From assembly GCF_000376805.1 (NCBI RefSeq), contig NZ_AQXT01000002.1, forward strand, positions 1,736,001 to 1,800,000: 64,000 nt of DNA, read 5' to 3'. This DNA is from Henriciella marina DSM 19595 (GTDB lineage Bacteria > Pseudomonadota > Alphaproteobacteria > Caulobacterales > Hyphomonadaceae). Below the pieces are notes generated by a model. That model saw only the letters and a list, made by a program, of their open reading frames with translations, had not been told where the DNA came from and did not search any database. The position numbers and the translations under genes were made by a program. This document shows positions 17,476 through 26,527 of the stretch, piece by piece (within the stretch, counting starts at the first letter, position 1; every line of letters begins with the position of its first letter).

Positions 17476-17724
17476 ATGTCATCCAGACCCCGCCTTCGCA
17501 CCTCGCTTGTCTGTCTTCTGACGGCTGCATCCCTTACCGCCTGCGCGAGCCAGGAAGCGGTGCCCTACATGTCCAGCGAGAACGTCGCGAATGCGGCCTA
17601 TACGGCGGGCTATAATGGCTCCGCCTCAGCCAACGGGACACCGCGGGTGAAACCGGCTTCGGTGCCGGCGGCGGAGATTCCGGCTGAACCGGACCCCTCT
17701 GGAGAAGAGCCCTCGCCCTCCTGA
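17476..17724 (+). CDS. Small putative lipoprotein
   Basis: An 82-residue protein with a lipoprotein signal: basic MSSRPRLR, hydrophobic core, then the lipobox LTAC followed by ASQEAVPYMSS. The mature part is short and low in complexity (NAAYTAGYNGSASANG, PAAEIPAEPDPSGEEPSPS), so it is probably an unstructured envelope peptide. I know no named family for it. The ATG at 17476 begins the signal; the long open frame upstream is noise from the opposite GNAT gene. Confidence 0.65.
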   Translation: MSSRPRLRTSLVCLLTAASLTACASQEAVPYMSSENVANAAYTAGYNGSASANGTPRVKPASVPAAEIPAEPDPSGEEPSPS

Positions 17725-17788
17725 CGCGGCATTGGGGGGGAACCTTCCGGTCTGAATACCCATTCATCCTGCAGTCAGCCAGAGCCTG

Positions 17789-17804
17789 TTAGGCTTTGCT
17801 TAAC
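17789..17804 (+). promoter_or_regulatory. CtrA-like box
   Basis: TTAG, 7 bp, TTAAC matches the CtrA consensus TTAA-N7-TTAAC with one mismatch. It lies 31 bp before the ATG of the YG/RD-rich lipoprotein. Biological meaning is inferred from the likely Caulobacterales background. Confidence 0.35.
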
Positions 17805-17834
17805 TGATTGAAGATGACCCGTATTGGAGACGCC

Positions 17835-18692
17835 ATGTCCCGCTCATTCCGCCGCGCCGGCCTGTTTCTCGGCCTTCTGACCGCCGGCCTTCTGGCGACC
17901 GCCTGCACCACCTATGACAGCTATGGCTATTATGATGACGGCTATTACGACGGTGGCAACTATGACAGTTATGGCCCCGGCTACGTCTCCGACGGTTATT
18001 ATGGCAGCGGCTATTACGGCGATGGCTATTATTATTCGGGCAGCTCGATCGTCTATTCGCAGAACGTCTATTATCCGACGCGTGCCGGCTGGCAGAACCG
18101 GCATAACCGCAACTATCGCCACCGCGATGCCCGGCCCTATCAACGCGGCTATCGCGGCAATGATGGCCGGCGCGGCGTACCTCAGCGCTACCGCGACCAG
18201 CGCCCTGACGACGCGCGCGACCAGAGACGCGACCGCGGCCAGCACTCCAACCGCGATCAGCGCCGCGACGGACGTGATGGCGATCGGGGTCGGCGGGGAG
18301 ATCGTGGCAATGTTACCCGCGATCAGCGAACCGGCGCAGCGCTGCAGCGCGGCTCGCATAATGGCTATCGCAACCAGGGCAACCGGGATCAGCGTGGCCG
18401 CATGAATGCCGGGCAGGATAACCGCGTTCAGGGCAACCGCGATCGGGGCGAGCGGGGACGCGGAAACCGTGGACCGCGCAACGACGCCGCAGCCCAGCAG
18501 CGCAACCGCGCCGCTGCCGCGCAGCAAGCCCGCCAGGAACGTCGTGTCTCGCGACGCGAAGCCCTACAGACCCGCGATCGCGCAGAGCGCACCCCAAATA
18601 CGAATAATCAGGCCAATGAAGAGCTTCGGGGCGGACGTGGTCGCCGCGCCATTGAGCGGCGCGACCGTGAACGCGGCGTCGTTATTCCGTAA
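17835..18692 (+). CDS. Low-complexity lipoprotein, Tyr/Gly-rich then Arg/Asp-rich
   Basis: A 285-residue probable lipoprotein. Signal: MSRSFRRAGLFLGLLTAGL followed by LATAC as lipobox. The next 50 residues are dominated by Tyr, Gly and Asp (DSYGYYDDGYYDGG and similar units), then a short SSIVYSQNVYYPTRAGWQNRH bridge, then about 190 residues of Arg/Asp/Gly/Gln/Asn repeats (RDQR, DRG, GNR units). Such tails are disordered and strongly charged; binding to wall or nucleic acid can only be guessed. GGAGA stands before the ATG at 17835. Its 3' end overlaps the opposing engB gene by 11 bp. Confidence 0.75.
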   Translation: MSRSFRRAGLFLGLLTAGLLATACTTYDSYGYYDDGYYDGGNYDSYGPGYVSDGYYGSGYYGDGYYYSGSSIVYSQNVYYPTRAGWQNRHNRNYRHRDARPYQRGYRGNDGRRGVPQRYRDQRPDDARDQRRDRGQHSNRDQRRDGRDGDRGRRGDRGNVTRDQRTGAALQRGSHNGYRNQGNRDQRGRMNAGQDNRVQGNRDRGERGRGNRGPRNDAAAQQRNRAAAAQQARQERRVSRREALQTRDRAERTPNTNNQANEELRGGRGRRAIERRDRERGVVIP

Positions 18693-19329
18693 GCTGGTAA
18701 ATCTCGGCGCGTAGCTCTGGAAGACCCCATCCCTTTTCCGCCGACGTCTGGCGGATCATGGGGTGGACCGCCGGGCGCTTCTTGACGGCTTCAGCGACCT
18801 TTGCGCTGACAGCATCGGCCTCAGTGCGCTTGATCTTGTCAGTCTTGGTAAGGACCAGCTGATAGGTGACAGCCGCTGAATCCAGCATGTCCATCACCTC
18901 ATGATCGGTATCCATCAGGCCGCGGCGAGAATCGATCAGCAGGAAAACCCGGCGAAGATTCACGCGGCCACGAAGGTAACGAAGGGTCAGGCGCTGCCAT
19001 TCCTGCGCCTGTGTCCGCGAAACTTTTGCGTAGCCAAAGCCCGGAAGGTCGACGAGCCAGAGACGGCCTTCACCGAGATCGAAATAGTTCAGCTCCCGCG
19101 TGCGGCCGGGCTCAGACGAGGCCCGGGCGAGGTTCTTGCGCCAGAGCAGACCGTTGATGAGGCTCGACTTGCCGACATTCGAGCGACCAGCGAACGCGAT
19201 CTCAGGCCGGTCCGCTTCGGGCAGCTGCGTCAGAGAGGCCGCGCCAAGCAGGAATGTGCACGGGCCTGAGCAAAGCACGCGCCCAGCTTCAATCGTCTCT
19301 TCGTCGAATTCGGGCGCCTCGTCGCTCAC
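18682..19329 (-). CDS. engB: Ribosome biogenesis GTP-binding protein EngB (YihA/YsxC)
   Basis: A 215-residue TrmE-Era-EngA-EngB-type GTPase needed for 50S subunit assembly. G1 is GRSNVGKSS, the G2/G3 region EPGRTRELNYFDL and VDLPGFGYAKVS, G4 TKTDKIK, and G5-like QTSAEKGWG. The start is GTG at 19329, overlapping the yidC stop in GTGA, so the two are translationally coupled. In related genomes argB follows engB directly; here the gene after it is a convergent lipoprotein, a sign of insertion at this point. Confidence 0.95.
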   Translation of the reverse strand: MSDEAPEFDEETIEAGRVLCSGPCTFLLGAASLTQLPEADRPEIAFAGRSNVGKSSLINGLLWRKNLARASSEPGRTRELNYFDLGEGRLWLVDLPGFGYAKVSRTQAQEWQRLTLRYLRGRVNLRRVFLLIDSRRGLMDTDHEVMDMLDSAAVTYQLVLTKTDKIKRTEADAVSAKVAEAVKKRPAVHPMIRQTSAEKGWGLPELRAEIYQLTE

Positions 19330-21164
19330 GCATCTTCCTTCTTGTGGCCGAGCAGACGGCCAATCAGCTTGTCGAGCTCTGTTTCCACGCCATTGCGGCG
19401 CATGATGAAGTACTGCTGAACCAGCGACAGCACGTTCGACCATACCCAGTAGAGCACAAGGCCAGCGGCAAAGCCGCCAAAGACGAACATGAAGATGAGC
19501 GGCAGGAAGCGCATGATCATCTTCTGCGTCGGATCGGTCGGCGGCGGCGACAGGGCCTGAATGCCGGACATGGTCACACCATAGAGGATCGGCAGTATAC
19601 CGATGCCGATAACGATGCCGATAATCGGGACGGCTTTCACGTCAGCCGCGGCCCATGGCAGGAGACCGAACAGATTGCCGATCGCGGTTGGATCCGGCGC
19701 CGAAAGGTCGCGGATGTAGAGGAAAGGCGCATGGCGCATTTCGATGGTGACGTAGAGCACCTTGTAGAGCGCGAAGAAGACCGGGATCGTCAGGAGGATC
19801 GGAATACAGCCTGCGATCGGGTTCGCCTTTTCGCGCTGGTAGAGCTTCATCACTTCCTGCTGGCGGCGCTGCGGGTCTTCCTTGAAGCGCTCCTGGATCT
19901 CTTTCATCGGCTCGGCGAGATTCTTCATCTTCGCCATCGACTTGTAGGACTGGTTATACAGCGGCACGAGTGGCAGGCGGACAAGAACCGTCAGTGCCAG
20001 AATGGCGAGGCCGAACGTACCAACCATGCCTTCGAGCCAGCGCAGCAGCGAGAAGAGCGGCTTGGTGATGTAATAGAGGATATTGCCCCAGTCGATCGCA
20101 TCCTCAAAGCGCGGCACGCCAGCTTCCTGATAGTTATCAAGAACAGCGAGCTCCTTGGCGCCGGAGAAGATGCGGTTTTCCGAGGTGATCGTTTCGCCGG
20201 GTTCGATTACGCGCCCGGCGCTTGCTACGGTGAGCTGCATGACGGGGCCCGTCTCGCGCGAAAGGCGCTGATAGCGGCCGGCAAATTCATATTGCTGCTC
20301 AGGGATGAGCGAGGTCATCCAGTACTTGTCGGTAAAGCCAAGCCAGCCACCCTCGGACCCGCGGCGAACGCCGATGTCATCGGAGTCCTTGAGGCCCTTG
20401 CCCTGATCCATATTCTTGTAATTGCGCCAGGTCAGGTTGTCATCGAAGACACCGATCAGACCCATATGCGCCATACCGGTGGTCTTGGATGAGCCAGGAT
20501 CGGTCGCGTCGAGGAAATCCTTCCAGTCGCCTTGCCGCCGGATCGAGCCGAGGGGCGCGAGCGTGCGCTGCTCAGACCCGGTGTTCGTAACCGCGTCGGT
20601 ATAGGTGAACATATAATTGTCATCGACGCTGATCGTACGCTCGATGGAAACGCCATTGCCCTCATAGGTGAGCGTGACCGGATTGCCGGTCGAGAGGGTC
20701 GGATTGCCGCTGACCTGCCAGTCGGCCGATGGGCCTGCGACCGGCTGATTTCCGTCAAACCAGTACCAGCTGGCGAAATAGCCATAATCAAAATTGGTAG
20801 GGCGAAGAAGACGCAGCTCATTGATCTTTTCAACGGTGGTAAAGTGATCCTTGAGCTGAAGATCGTCGAGGATCGCACCTCGCAGGCGCACAGAGCCATC
20901 GACGCGGTCCGCGTCCAGTGTAATCCGCGAATTGGAGCTCAGCGCTTCGTCAACGGACTCTGCCGCCGAGATGTTCTGCTCGCCGGTGTCACCCGCCTGC
21001 GGTACGGTAGCTTCCTGCTCGGCTTCCGCCTGCTGTTGCGCTTCGTTGCGCGCTTCCTGCTGTGGCTGGACCACGAAGGTCTGATAGCCAAATACGAAAG
21101 CAATCATCAGCACCATGGCGATGATGAAATTGCGCTGGTCCTGCGGGTCCATCCCGTTGTTCAT
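19326..21164 (-). CDS. yidC: Membrane protein insertase YidC
   Basis: A 612-residue Oxa1/YidC insertase. The N-terminal membrane anchor is IIAMVLMIAFVFGYQTFVV; a charged, Gln/Glu-rich linker leads to the large periplasmic beta domain (about residues 80-370); the conserved five-helix core starts at WGNILYYITKPLFSLLRWL and contains PLVPLYNQSYKSMAKMKNL, GCIPILLTIPVFFALYKVL and FMFVFGGFAAGLVLYWVWSNVLSLVQQYFIMRR. It inserts membrane proteins alone or with Sec. The ATG at 21164 fits the anchor. It lies 40 bp after rnpA with no yidD between, and overlaps engB. Confidence 0.96.
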   Translation of the reverse strand: MNNGMDPQDQRNFIIAMVLMIAFVFGYQTFVVQPQQEARNEAQQQAEAEQEATVPQAGDTGEQNISAAESVDEALSSNSRITLDADRVDGSVRLRGAILDDLQLKDHFTTVEKINELRLLRPTNFDYGYFASWYWFDGNQPVAGPSADWQVSGNPTLSTGNPVTLTYEGNGVSIERTISVDDNYMFTYTDAVTNTGSEQRTLAPLGSIRRQGDWKDFLDATDPGSSKTTGMAHMGLIGVFDDNLTWRNYKNMDQGKGLKDSDDIGVRRGSEGGWLGFTDKYWMTSLIPEQQYEFAGRYQRLSRETGPVMQLTVASAGRVIEPGETITSENRIFSGAKELAVLDNYQEAGVPRFEDAIDWGNILYYITKPLFSLLRWLEGMVGTFGLAILALTVLVRLPLVPLYNQSYKSMAKMKNLAEPMKEIQERFKEDPQRRQQEVMKLYQREKANPIAGCIPILLTIPVFFALYKVLYVTIEMRHAPFLYIRDLSAPDPTAIGNLFGLLPWAAADVKAVPIIGIVIGIGILPILYGVTMSGIQALSPPPTDPTQKMIMRFLPLIFMFVFGGFAAGLVLYWVWSNVLSLVQQYFIMRRNGVETELDKLIGRLLGHKKEDA

Positions 21165-21204
21165 GTACTCAAGTCCGCCGGTTTTCCGAGATAAACAAAA
21201 GGGA

Positions 21205-21597
21205 TCAGGCCGGGCCCGACCCCCCATTCAAGGCTGCGCGGAGGCTTATCAGCGCGCTTTCCATATCGTCAAGCAAACGCTGCCAGCCAATCTCAGCGGT
21301 GTCCATGCGTGCAATGAACACATAATCGGTGCCCGTGACCCCCAACCGCGGCAGAAGGTCCTGAGCGGCCGCCTTGAGGCGCCGGCGCGCGCGGTTGCGC
21401 ACCACGGCGTTGCCAATCTTCTTGGTTGCAGTGAAGCCTTTGCCGACGGTCGGCGAGGCCGCGCGTTCGCCTTTGCGTTCGCGCGCCTGTATCACAAGGC
21501 TCTTGCGGCGCTCGCTGATACCGCCGCGCACAAAAAGAAACTGAGGCCGAACGGTAAGCCGCTCGACCTCAGCATATGTTTCTTCAACTGTCGTCAT
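21205..21597 (-). CDS. rnpA: Ribonuclease P protein component
   Basis: A 130-residue RNase P protein. The hallmark is KKIGNAVVRNRARRRLKAA, the RNR basic helix that contacts the RNA subunit, with the flanking strands PQFLFVRGG and TDYVFIARMDT. It helps mature tRNA 5' ends. The ATG at 21597 follows rpmH by 36 bp in the classic rpmH-rnpA order. In many bacteria yidD comes next; it is absent here. Confidence 0.94.
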   Translation of the reverse strand: MTTVEETYAEVERLTVRPQFLFVRGGISERRKSLVIQARERKGERAASPTVGKGFTATKKIGNAVVRNRARRRLKAAAQDLLPRLGVTGTDYVFIARMDTAEIGWQRLLDDMESALISLRAALNGGSGPA

Positions 21598-21633
21598 GGC
21601 AGCGCTCCAATCGACGGAGCGGCCCGGCGGCCT

Positions 21634-21768
21634 TTAGGCCGACAGACGCTTGCGGCCCTTGGCGCGGCGACGTGCCAGCACCTTGCGGCCGTTCTTGGTG
21701 GCCATGCGTGACCGGAAACCGTGACGGCGGGCGCGCTTCAGACGTGAAGGCTGGAATGTACGTTTCAT
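21634..21768 (-). CDS. rpmH: 50S ribosomal protein L34
   Basis: A 44-residue highly basic protein reading [20 protein letters not shown], then [20 protein letters not shown] and RLSA, the invariant L34 sequence. It is a structural protein of the large ribosomal subunit and heads the rpmH-rnpA-yidC-engB run. It is too short for ordinary gene-length cut-offs and was found by reading the sequence. The ATG at 21768 and TAA at 21634-21636 are clear. Confidence 0.98.
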   Translation of the reverse strand: MKRTFQPSRLKRARRHGFRSRMATKNGRKVLARRRAKGRKRLSA

Positions 21769-21988
21769 GGGCGTCGAGCCTCAATCAAGTGTTGACCGAA
21801 TTCGGAAAACGCGGCTGTTACAGGTTGCTCCAGCCGAGGTCAAGGCCGTGAGGCCAGTCAGAAGACCGGGCAGGCCGCGAGAAGACACCCTACCCTATCA
21901 GCTGTCGTAGCGAAAGGTCACGGGAGTGTGATCCTGCGCGAGCGCGGTGTGATGTGTAAGTCAGCAAATACCGGCCTATATCCCGGCC

Positions 21989-22777
21989 ATGAGACTTAGA
22001 CATACGCGTTTTATCCGGCGGCTGGCCGCCCTTTTCATGATGGGTTTCACCATGAGCCTGAGCCCCGCCCTGGCACAATCAAGCTTCTCTCACGACACGT
22101 GGGGAGAACTACTGGACACATATGTCTCCGAAGGCCCTGACGGTGTGAACCGCGTCGACTATGGCGCCCTGAAAACCAGCAGCAGCGACCGGGAAAAGCT
22201 CGACACTTATATTGGCAGGTATGCCGGTCTCGATTTCGATGCACTGAGCCGCGAGGAGGCCTTCGCCGCCTGGTCCAACCTCTATAATGCCGTGACTGTC
22301 CGCTATATTATCGAGAAATATCCTACCGACACGATCAAGCCCTGGTACTCCACCGGCCCCTGGAAAAGCATCAAGGTCGAGGCGGGCGGCAACATGGTTT
22401 CGCTGGACGCCATTGAGCACGACATTCTACGCAAACAGTGGAGCGATGATCCGCGTCTGCATTATGCGATCAACTGCGCGTCCTATAGTTGCCCCGACCT
22501 TCGCCGCACGCCGTGGCTGGCCGCGACACTGGACGCAGACCTTGATGATGCCGCTCGCGCCTATGTGAACCATCCGCGCGGTGTCCGCATTGATGATGAC
22601 GAGATTGATGTCTCATCGATCTATAAATGGTTTCGCGAGGATTTCGGTGGCACGGAAGCGGCCGTGATCGATCATCTTCTTCGCTATGCAGACGAAGATC
22701 TGGCGAGCAAGATTCGCGACCGCCGCAAGATCGATGACTATGAGTATGACTGGTCACTCAACGACACGGCAGACTAG
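21989..22777 (+). CDS. DUF547 domain exported protein
   Basis: A 262-residue protein with a signal peptide (basic start, hydrophobic core, SLSPALAQ cleavage). The rest is DUF547: REEAFAAWSNLYNAVTVRYII, SLDAIEHDILRKQW, and LHYAINCASYSCPDLR with the conserved Asn-Cys-x-S-x-S-C-P motif, then a C-terminal part with FREDFGG. The family's role is unknown; the Cys/His set suggests a papain-like fold. It begins 41 bp before a run with the TVP38-like and flavoprotein genes and may share their transcript. The rpmH gene diverges on the other side. Confidence 0.88.
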   Translation: MRLRHTRFIRRLAALFMMGFTMSLSPALAQSSFSHDTWGELLDTYVSEGPDGVNRVDYGALKTSSSDREKLDTYIGRYAGLDFDALSREEAFAAWSNLYNAVTVRYIIEKYPTDTIKPWYSTGPWKSIKVEAGGNMVSLDAIEHDILRKQWSDDPRLHYAINCASYSCPDLRRTPWLAATLDADLDDAARAYVNHPRGVRIDDDEIDVSSIYKWFREDFGGTEAAVIDHLLRYADEDLASKIRDRRKIDDYEYDWSLNDTAD

Positions 22778-22818
22778 AGCGCCGCGCCCTTTTTATCTTC
22801 ACCGAAAGCCTGACGCCT

Positions 22819-23562
22819 ATGTCTGAAGACACCAAGCCTGGCAAATCGATCTGGATCCGCCTGTGGCCGGTCTATGTCATCGTGGCTGGATTGATCGCCG
22901 CCTGGGCGTTCGGCCTGTTCGACTATCTCTCGATCGAAACGCTGCAGCGCCAGAACGCGACGCTGCAGGCCTTTGTCGAAGAGAACCTCATCCTTGCAGT
23001 GGTCGCCTATATTGCGATCTACGCGCTCGCGACCTGCTTCATGCTGCCGGGCGCCTTGTGGATCACGATTGCGGGCGGGCTGCTCTTCGGTCTCTTTGGT
23101 GGCAGCGCTGCGACCGTCATCGGCGCGACGCTCGGTGCCAGCATGCTTTTCCTTGCGGCGAAAACCTCACTCGGCAAGACGCTTCAAGCGCGCACAGGCG
23201 GCTTCGTCAAAAGGATGGAGAAAGGCTTTCAGGAAGATGCCATTTCCTACATGTTTGCGCTGCGCCTTCTGCCGCTCGTTCCCTTTCCCGTCGCCAACAT
23301 CGCGCCTGCCCTCCTGGGGGCGAAATTTCGTGACTATGTGCTGACCACAGCGCTCGGCATTGTCCCCGGCGTCGTCGCCTATACGTGGATAGGTGCAAGC
23401 CTTGGGGCGACATTTGACCAGGGCGAGACGAATTCACTTCTCGACGCGGTTGCCAATTTCGCGCCGGCATTCCTGGCGCTGGCTGTCGTTGCCCTGCTGC
23501 CGGTCGCATACAAGAAGATTTTCCGCCGCAAGGCGGCCCAGATTGAGGAAGCTGCCCAATGA
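22819..23562 (+). CDS. TVP38/TMEM64 (DedA-like) membrane protein
   Basis: A 247-residue inner-membrane protein of the VTT/DedA superfamily. After a short cytoplasmic start there is one helix (VYVIVAGLIAAWAFGLFDYL), then the core GALWITIAGGLLFGLFGG, the re-entrant amphipathic part with ARTGGFVKRMEKGFQED, and RLLPLVPFPVANIAPALLGAK, the conserved R-x-P-x-P motif of the family. It may move lipids or metabolites across the membrane. Its stop overlaps the ATG of the flavoprotein by 4 nt, a pairing often seen with mercuric-reductase-like enzymes. Confidence 0.9.
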   Translation: MSEDTKPGKSIWIRLWPVYVIVAGLIAAWAFGLFDYLSIETLQRQNATLQAFVEENLILAVVAYIAIYALATCFMLPGALWITIAGGLLFGLFGGSAATVIGATLGASMLFLAAKTSLGKTLQARTGGFVKRMEKGFQEDAISYMFALRLLPLVPFPVANIAPALLGAKFRDYVLTTALGIVPGVVAYTWIGASLGATFDQGETNSLLDAVANFAPAFLALAVVALLPVAYKKIFRRKAAQIEEAAQ

Positions 23563-25094
23563 ATGATGACGCTCGCGCCAAACAAAACGCCCGTGCGCCT
23601 ATTCCGGGCAAGCAGGATCCCGAGAACGTGAACAAGGAGCCCGCACCCCATTCGGTTGGCGCGGCACCCCATCGCAAGCTGAAGGCAGACCTTGTTATTA
23701 TTGGCGCAGGATCTGGCGGCCTCTCGGCGGCTGCCGGCGCAGCAATGCTGGGGCTCAAAGTTGTCCTTTTCGAAAAAGGGGAGATGGGCGGCGACTGCCT
23801 CAATTCCGGCTGCGTGCCGTCAAAAGCGCTGATCTCTGCGGCGAAGTACGCCGCTGCCGCCCGCGAAGGCATAGATTACGGCATCACGACCGGAACGCCG
23901 GTGACTGACTGGCAGAAGGTGAAGGCCCATATTCGCAAGGCCATAGATACGATCGCACCCGTCGACAGCCAGGAGCGGTTCGAAGGCCTCGGCGTCACCG
24001 TCATCCGCGAGCATGCCAAATTCTCCGACCAGAATATAATCAATTCTCCCAGCGCCACGGTGAAAGCCCGCCGCGTGGTGATCGCCACAGGCTCTCGCCC
24101 CGCTATTCCGCCGGTGCCGGGCCTCTCGGTTGCTGAATACCTCACCAATGAGACGATTTTCGACATCGAGACGCTGCCGACCCATCTCATCATCCTTGGC
24201 GGCGGGCCGATCGGTATGGAGATGGCGCAGGCTTTCCGGCGGCTCGGCTCTGAGGTCACCGTCATCGAGATGAGCCGCGTGCTGTCCGCCTCCGACGAAG
24301 ACCACGCTGCGGTCGCCGCAGACACGCTGCGCTCAGAAGGCGTGGAGATCCTCGAAGGCTACAAGGCTGCAAGCGTGAGCCAGGATGACGGCACGGTCGT
24401 GCTGGAAGCCGAAGGCGATGACGGCAAGAAGATCGTCCGCGGCAGCCATATCCTGGTCGCGGCAGGCCGCCAGCCAGTTCTCGATGGGCTCGACCTGGAG
24501 GCCGGCAATGTTGCCTATGACAAGACGGGCATCCAGGTCAGCCAGACGCTGCGCTCTGTCTCCAACAAGCATGTCTGGGCACTGGGTGATGTGGCGGGCT
24601 TCGGCCAGTTCACGCACCTTGCGGGCTGGCAGGCGTCGGTGCTGGTGCGCCGGGCTTTCTTCAAACAGGGCTCGAAGTCGAACTCGCTGCCCCTGCCTGC
24701 GGTGACCTATACGGTGCCAGAAGTGGCGCAGGTCGGCATGACGGAAGCTGCCGCGCGCGAGGAATATGGCGACAAGATTGAAACGTCTTCCTTCGCGTTC
24801 GATGAGAATGATCGCGCCATCGCGGAAGGCAAAACGAAGGGCGAATGCAAGCTCATCATTCACAAGGGCAAGCTCGTCGGCGCGTCGATTGTGGGCGAAG
24901 GCGCGGGCGACATAATACAGCTTGCAGGCTATGCCATGTCGAACGGGATGAAGCTCACATCGCTGACCAATTTCATCTCGCCCTATCCAACGCGGACCGA
25001 AGTGGTGAAACGCGCCGCCAGCGCGCATTTCCAGGATGCCGTCTTCGGCAAGCCTGCGCGCACGCTGGTCGGCTTGCTTCAGCGCATTCTCTAG
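23559..25094 (+). CDS. Mercuric-reductase-like FAD/NAD(P) disulfide oxidoreductase
   Basis: A 511-residue class I pyridine nucleotide-disulfide oxidoreductase. After a 40-residue polar extension: FAD site IIGAGSGGLSAAAG, redox-active GGDCLNSGCVPSK (Cys-x4-Cys), NAD(P) site LGGGPIGMEMAQAF, second FAD contact VWALGDVAGFGQFTHLA, and a dimerisation domain with FISPYPTRTE in place of the HAHPTLSE of lipoamide dehydrogenase. It lacks the N-terminal HMA domain and C-terminal Cys pair of true MerA, so the substrate is open. It is translationally coupled to the TVP38-like gene. Confidence 0.9.
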   Translation: MNDDARAKQNARAPIPGKQDPENVNKEPAPHSVGAAPHRKLKADLVIIGAGSGGLSAAAGAAMLGLKVVLFEKGEMGGDCLNSGCVPSKALISAAKYAAAAREGIDYGITTGTPVTDWQKVKAHIRKAIDTIAPVDSQERFEGLGVTVIREHAKFSDQNIINSPSATVKARRVVIATGSRPAIPPVPGLSVAEYLTNETIFDIETLPTHLIILGGGPIGMEMAQAFRRLGSEVTVIEMSRVLSASDEDHAAVAADTLRSEGVEILEGYKAASVSQDDGTVVLEAEGDDGKKIVRGSHILVAAGRQPVLDGLDLEAGNVAYDKTGIQVSQTLRSVSNKHVWALGDVAGFGQFTHLAGWQASVLVRRAFFKQGSKSNSLPLPAVTYTVPEVAQVGMTEAAAREEYGDKIETSSFAFDENDRAIAEGKTKGECKLIIHKGKLVGASIVGEGAGDIIQLAGYAMSNGMKLTSLTNFISPYPTRTEVVKRAASAHFQDAVFGKPARTLVGLLQRIL

Positions 25095-25109
25095 CCTATT
25101 CCCCGCCGG

Positions 25110-26522
25110 GTGCCGGTGAGTGAGACGACTCCTTTTAACAAGACCAGAAGCGGGCTGTTTGACAGCCTGAGCGTGCGGCTTTTTCTCGTAACCATCGGGG
25201 TGATCCTGATGGTCGAGTTTATCGTCTTTCTGCCGAGCGCGGCGAACTACCGCGAAAGCTGGCTCAATGAGCGGGTGCAGGCGGCGCGTATCGCGGCGCT
25301 GTCGCTGGAGGCCGCCCCCAGCCGGATGGTGTCGGAAGAGCTTTCAAACGATCTCCTCATGCGCGCCGAAGTGCTGGCCGTCGCAGAGCTGAGCGCCGAC
25401 ATGCGTGAGCAGATCCTGCCGCCTGCCATGCCCCTGGAAGGCTCGATGAAAGAAATCGACATGATGGACGAGACCTATCTCGGCTCCATCGCTCAGACGC
25501 TGGAAACACTTGGCGCACCGGACGGGCGGATGCTGGTGATCCGCGCCATGGGGTCCGGCGAAGGCCGTGTGCTGGAAGTTATCCTGCCAGAAGCGCCGCT
25601 TAAACATGGGCTGAGGGCCTATGCTGGCCGCATTCTTGTGATTTCGCTTATTGTGTCGTTCAGCGCGGCGATGCTGATCTATCTTCTGCTGATCCTGCTG
25701 GTTGTCCGCCCGATGCAGCGGGTCACGCAAGCGGTGATCCAGTTCAGACAGGATCCGGGCAGCTGGACCCGCAAGATCGGCTCAACCAGCCGCCGCGATG
25801 AAATCGGGCGCGCGCAAAATGCGCTGGCCGACATGGAAGAGGCGGTGTCTGACAGTTTCCGCCAGCGCGAACGCCTCGCCCAGCTTGGCGAAGCGGTGGC
25901 CAAGATCAATCATGATCTGCGCAACACGCTGGCAACCGCGCAGCTTGCGTCCGATGCGCTCTCGACCTCCGATGACCCGCGTGTCCAGCGGGCCGTGCCG
26001 CGGCTGGAGCGGGCGCTGGAGCGGGCCATTGGCCTTGCGACCGATACGCTGAAATATGGCCGCTCATCGACGCCTGTCGCGCGGCTGCAGCCTGTGAACC
26101 TCTCTGAGACCATCGCAGAGGCCGCGCTGGAGGCGGTTGGCGACACGGCGCCAGTCACAGTCGCGAACGAGCTCGTACCGGGCCAGACGGGCTTTTGTGA
26201 CCCTGACCACCTCTACCGGATTGCGGCCAACCTCATCCGGAATGCGGCAGAGGCGATGGGGGAAGATGGCGGGACGATCAGCGTGTCCGGCGGGCCGTCG
26301 GAGATCCACTTTTCGGACACAGGACCCGGCCTGCCGAAGCGGGCACAGGACAATCTGTTCAAGCCGTTTGCCGCATCCTCACGTCAGGACGGGACGGGGC
26401 TTGGCCTTTCGCTTTCGCGCGATCTGGCAAGGGCGATGGGCGGCGATCTGGTGCTGGTCGAGACAGGCGAAGGTGGCACCGTCTTCAGACTGACGCTGCC
26501 CTCTGCCGCCACATCCAAATAA
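25110..26522 (+). CDS. Two-component sensor histidine kinase
   Basis: A 470-residue membrane kinase. Helix 1 covers about residues 22-43, an extracytoplasmic sensor follows (44-170), helix 2 is about 173-199, then a HAMP linker (RPMQRVTQAV, DEIGRAQNALADME). The phospho-acceptor is His268 in AKINHDLRN, and the ATPase part has NLIRNAAEA (N box), FSDTGPGLP (G1) and GTGLGLSLSRDLARAMGG (G2). No response regulator is adjacent. The GTG at 25110 follows the flavoprotein gene by 15 bp and likely belongs to the same operon, so it may sense a redox or envelope signal; that is inference. Confidence 0.9.
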   Translation: MPVSETTPFNKTRSGLFDSLSVRLFLVTIGVILMVEFIVFLPSAANYRESWLNERVQAARIAALSLEAAPSRMVSEELSNDLLMRAEVLAVAELSADMREQILPPAMPLEGSMKEIDMMDETYLGSIAQTLETLGAPDGRMLVIRAMGSGEGRVLEVILPEAPLKHGLRAYAGRILVISLIVSFSAAMLIYLLLILLVVRPMQRVTQAVIQFRQDPGSWTRKIGSTSRRDEIGRAQNALADMEEAVSDSFRQRERLAQLGEAVAKINHDLRNTLATAQLASDALSTSDDPRVQRAVPRLERALERAIGLATDTLKYGRSSTPVARLQPVNLSETIAEAALEAVGDTAPVTVANELVPGQTGFCDPDHLYRIAANLIRNAAEAMGEDGGTISVSGGPSEIHFSDTGPGLPKRAQDNLFKPFAASSRQDGTGLGLSLSRDLARAMGGDLVLVETGEGGTVFRLTLPSAATSK

Positions 26523-26527
26523 CCCGC

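Noticed and set aside
19254-20492. 412-codon open frame opposite yidC
   Set aside because: Antisense to yidC/engB, with no recognisable motif; the GC-rich codon pattern of yidC produces it.
23559-25094. True mercuric reductase
   Set aside because: No HMA domain, no C-terminal Cys pair and no mer genes nearby; only the general fold is supported.
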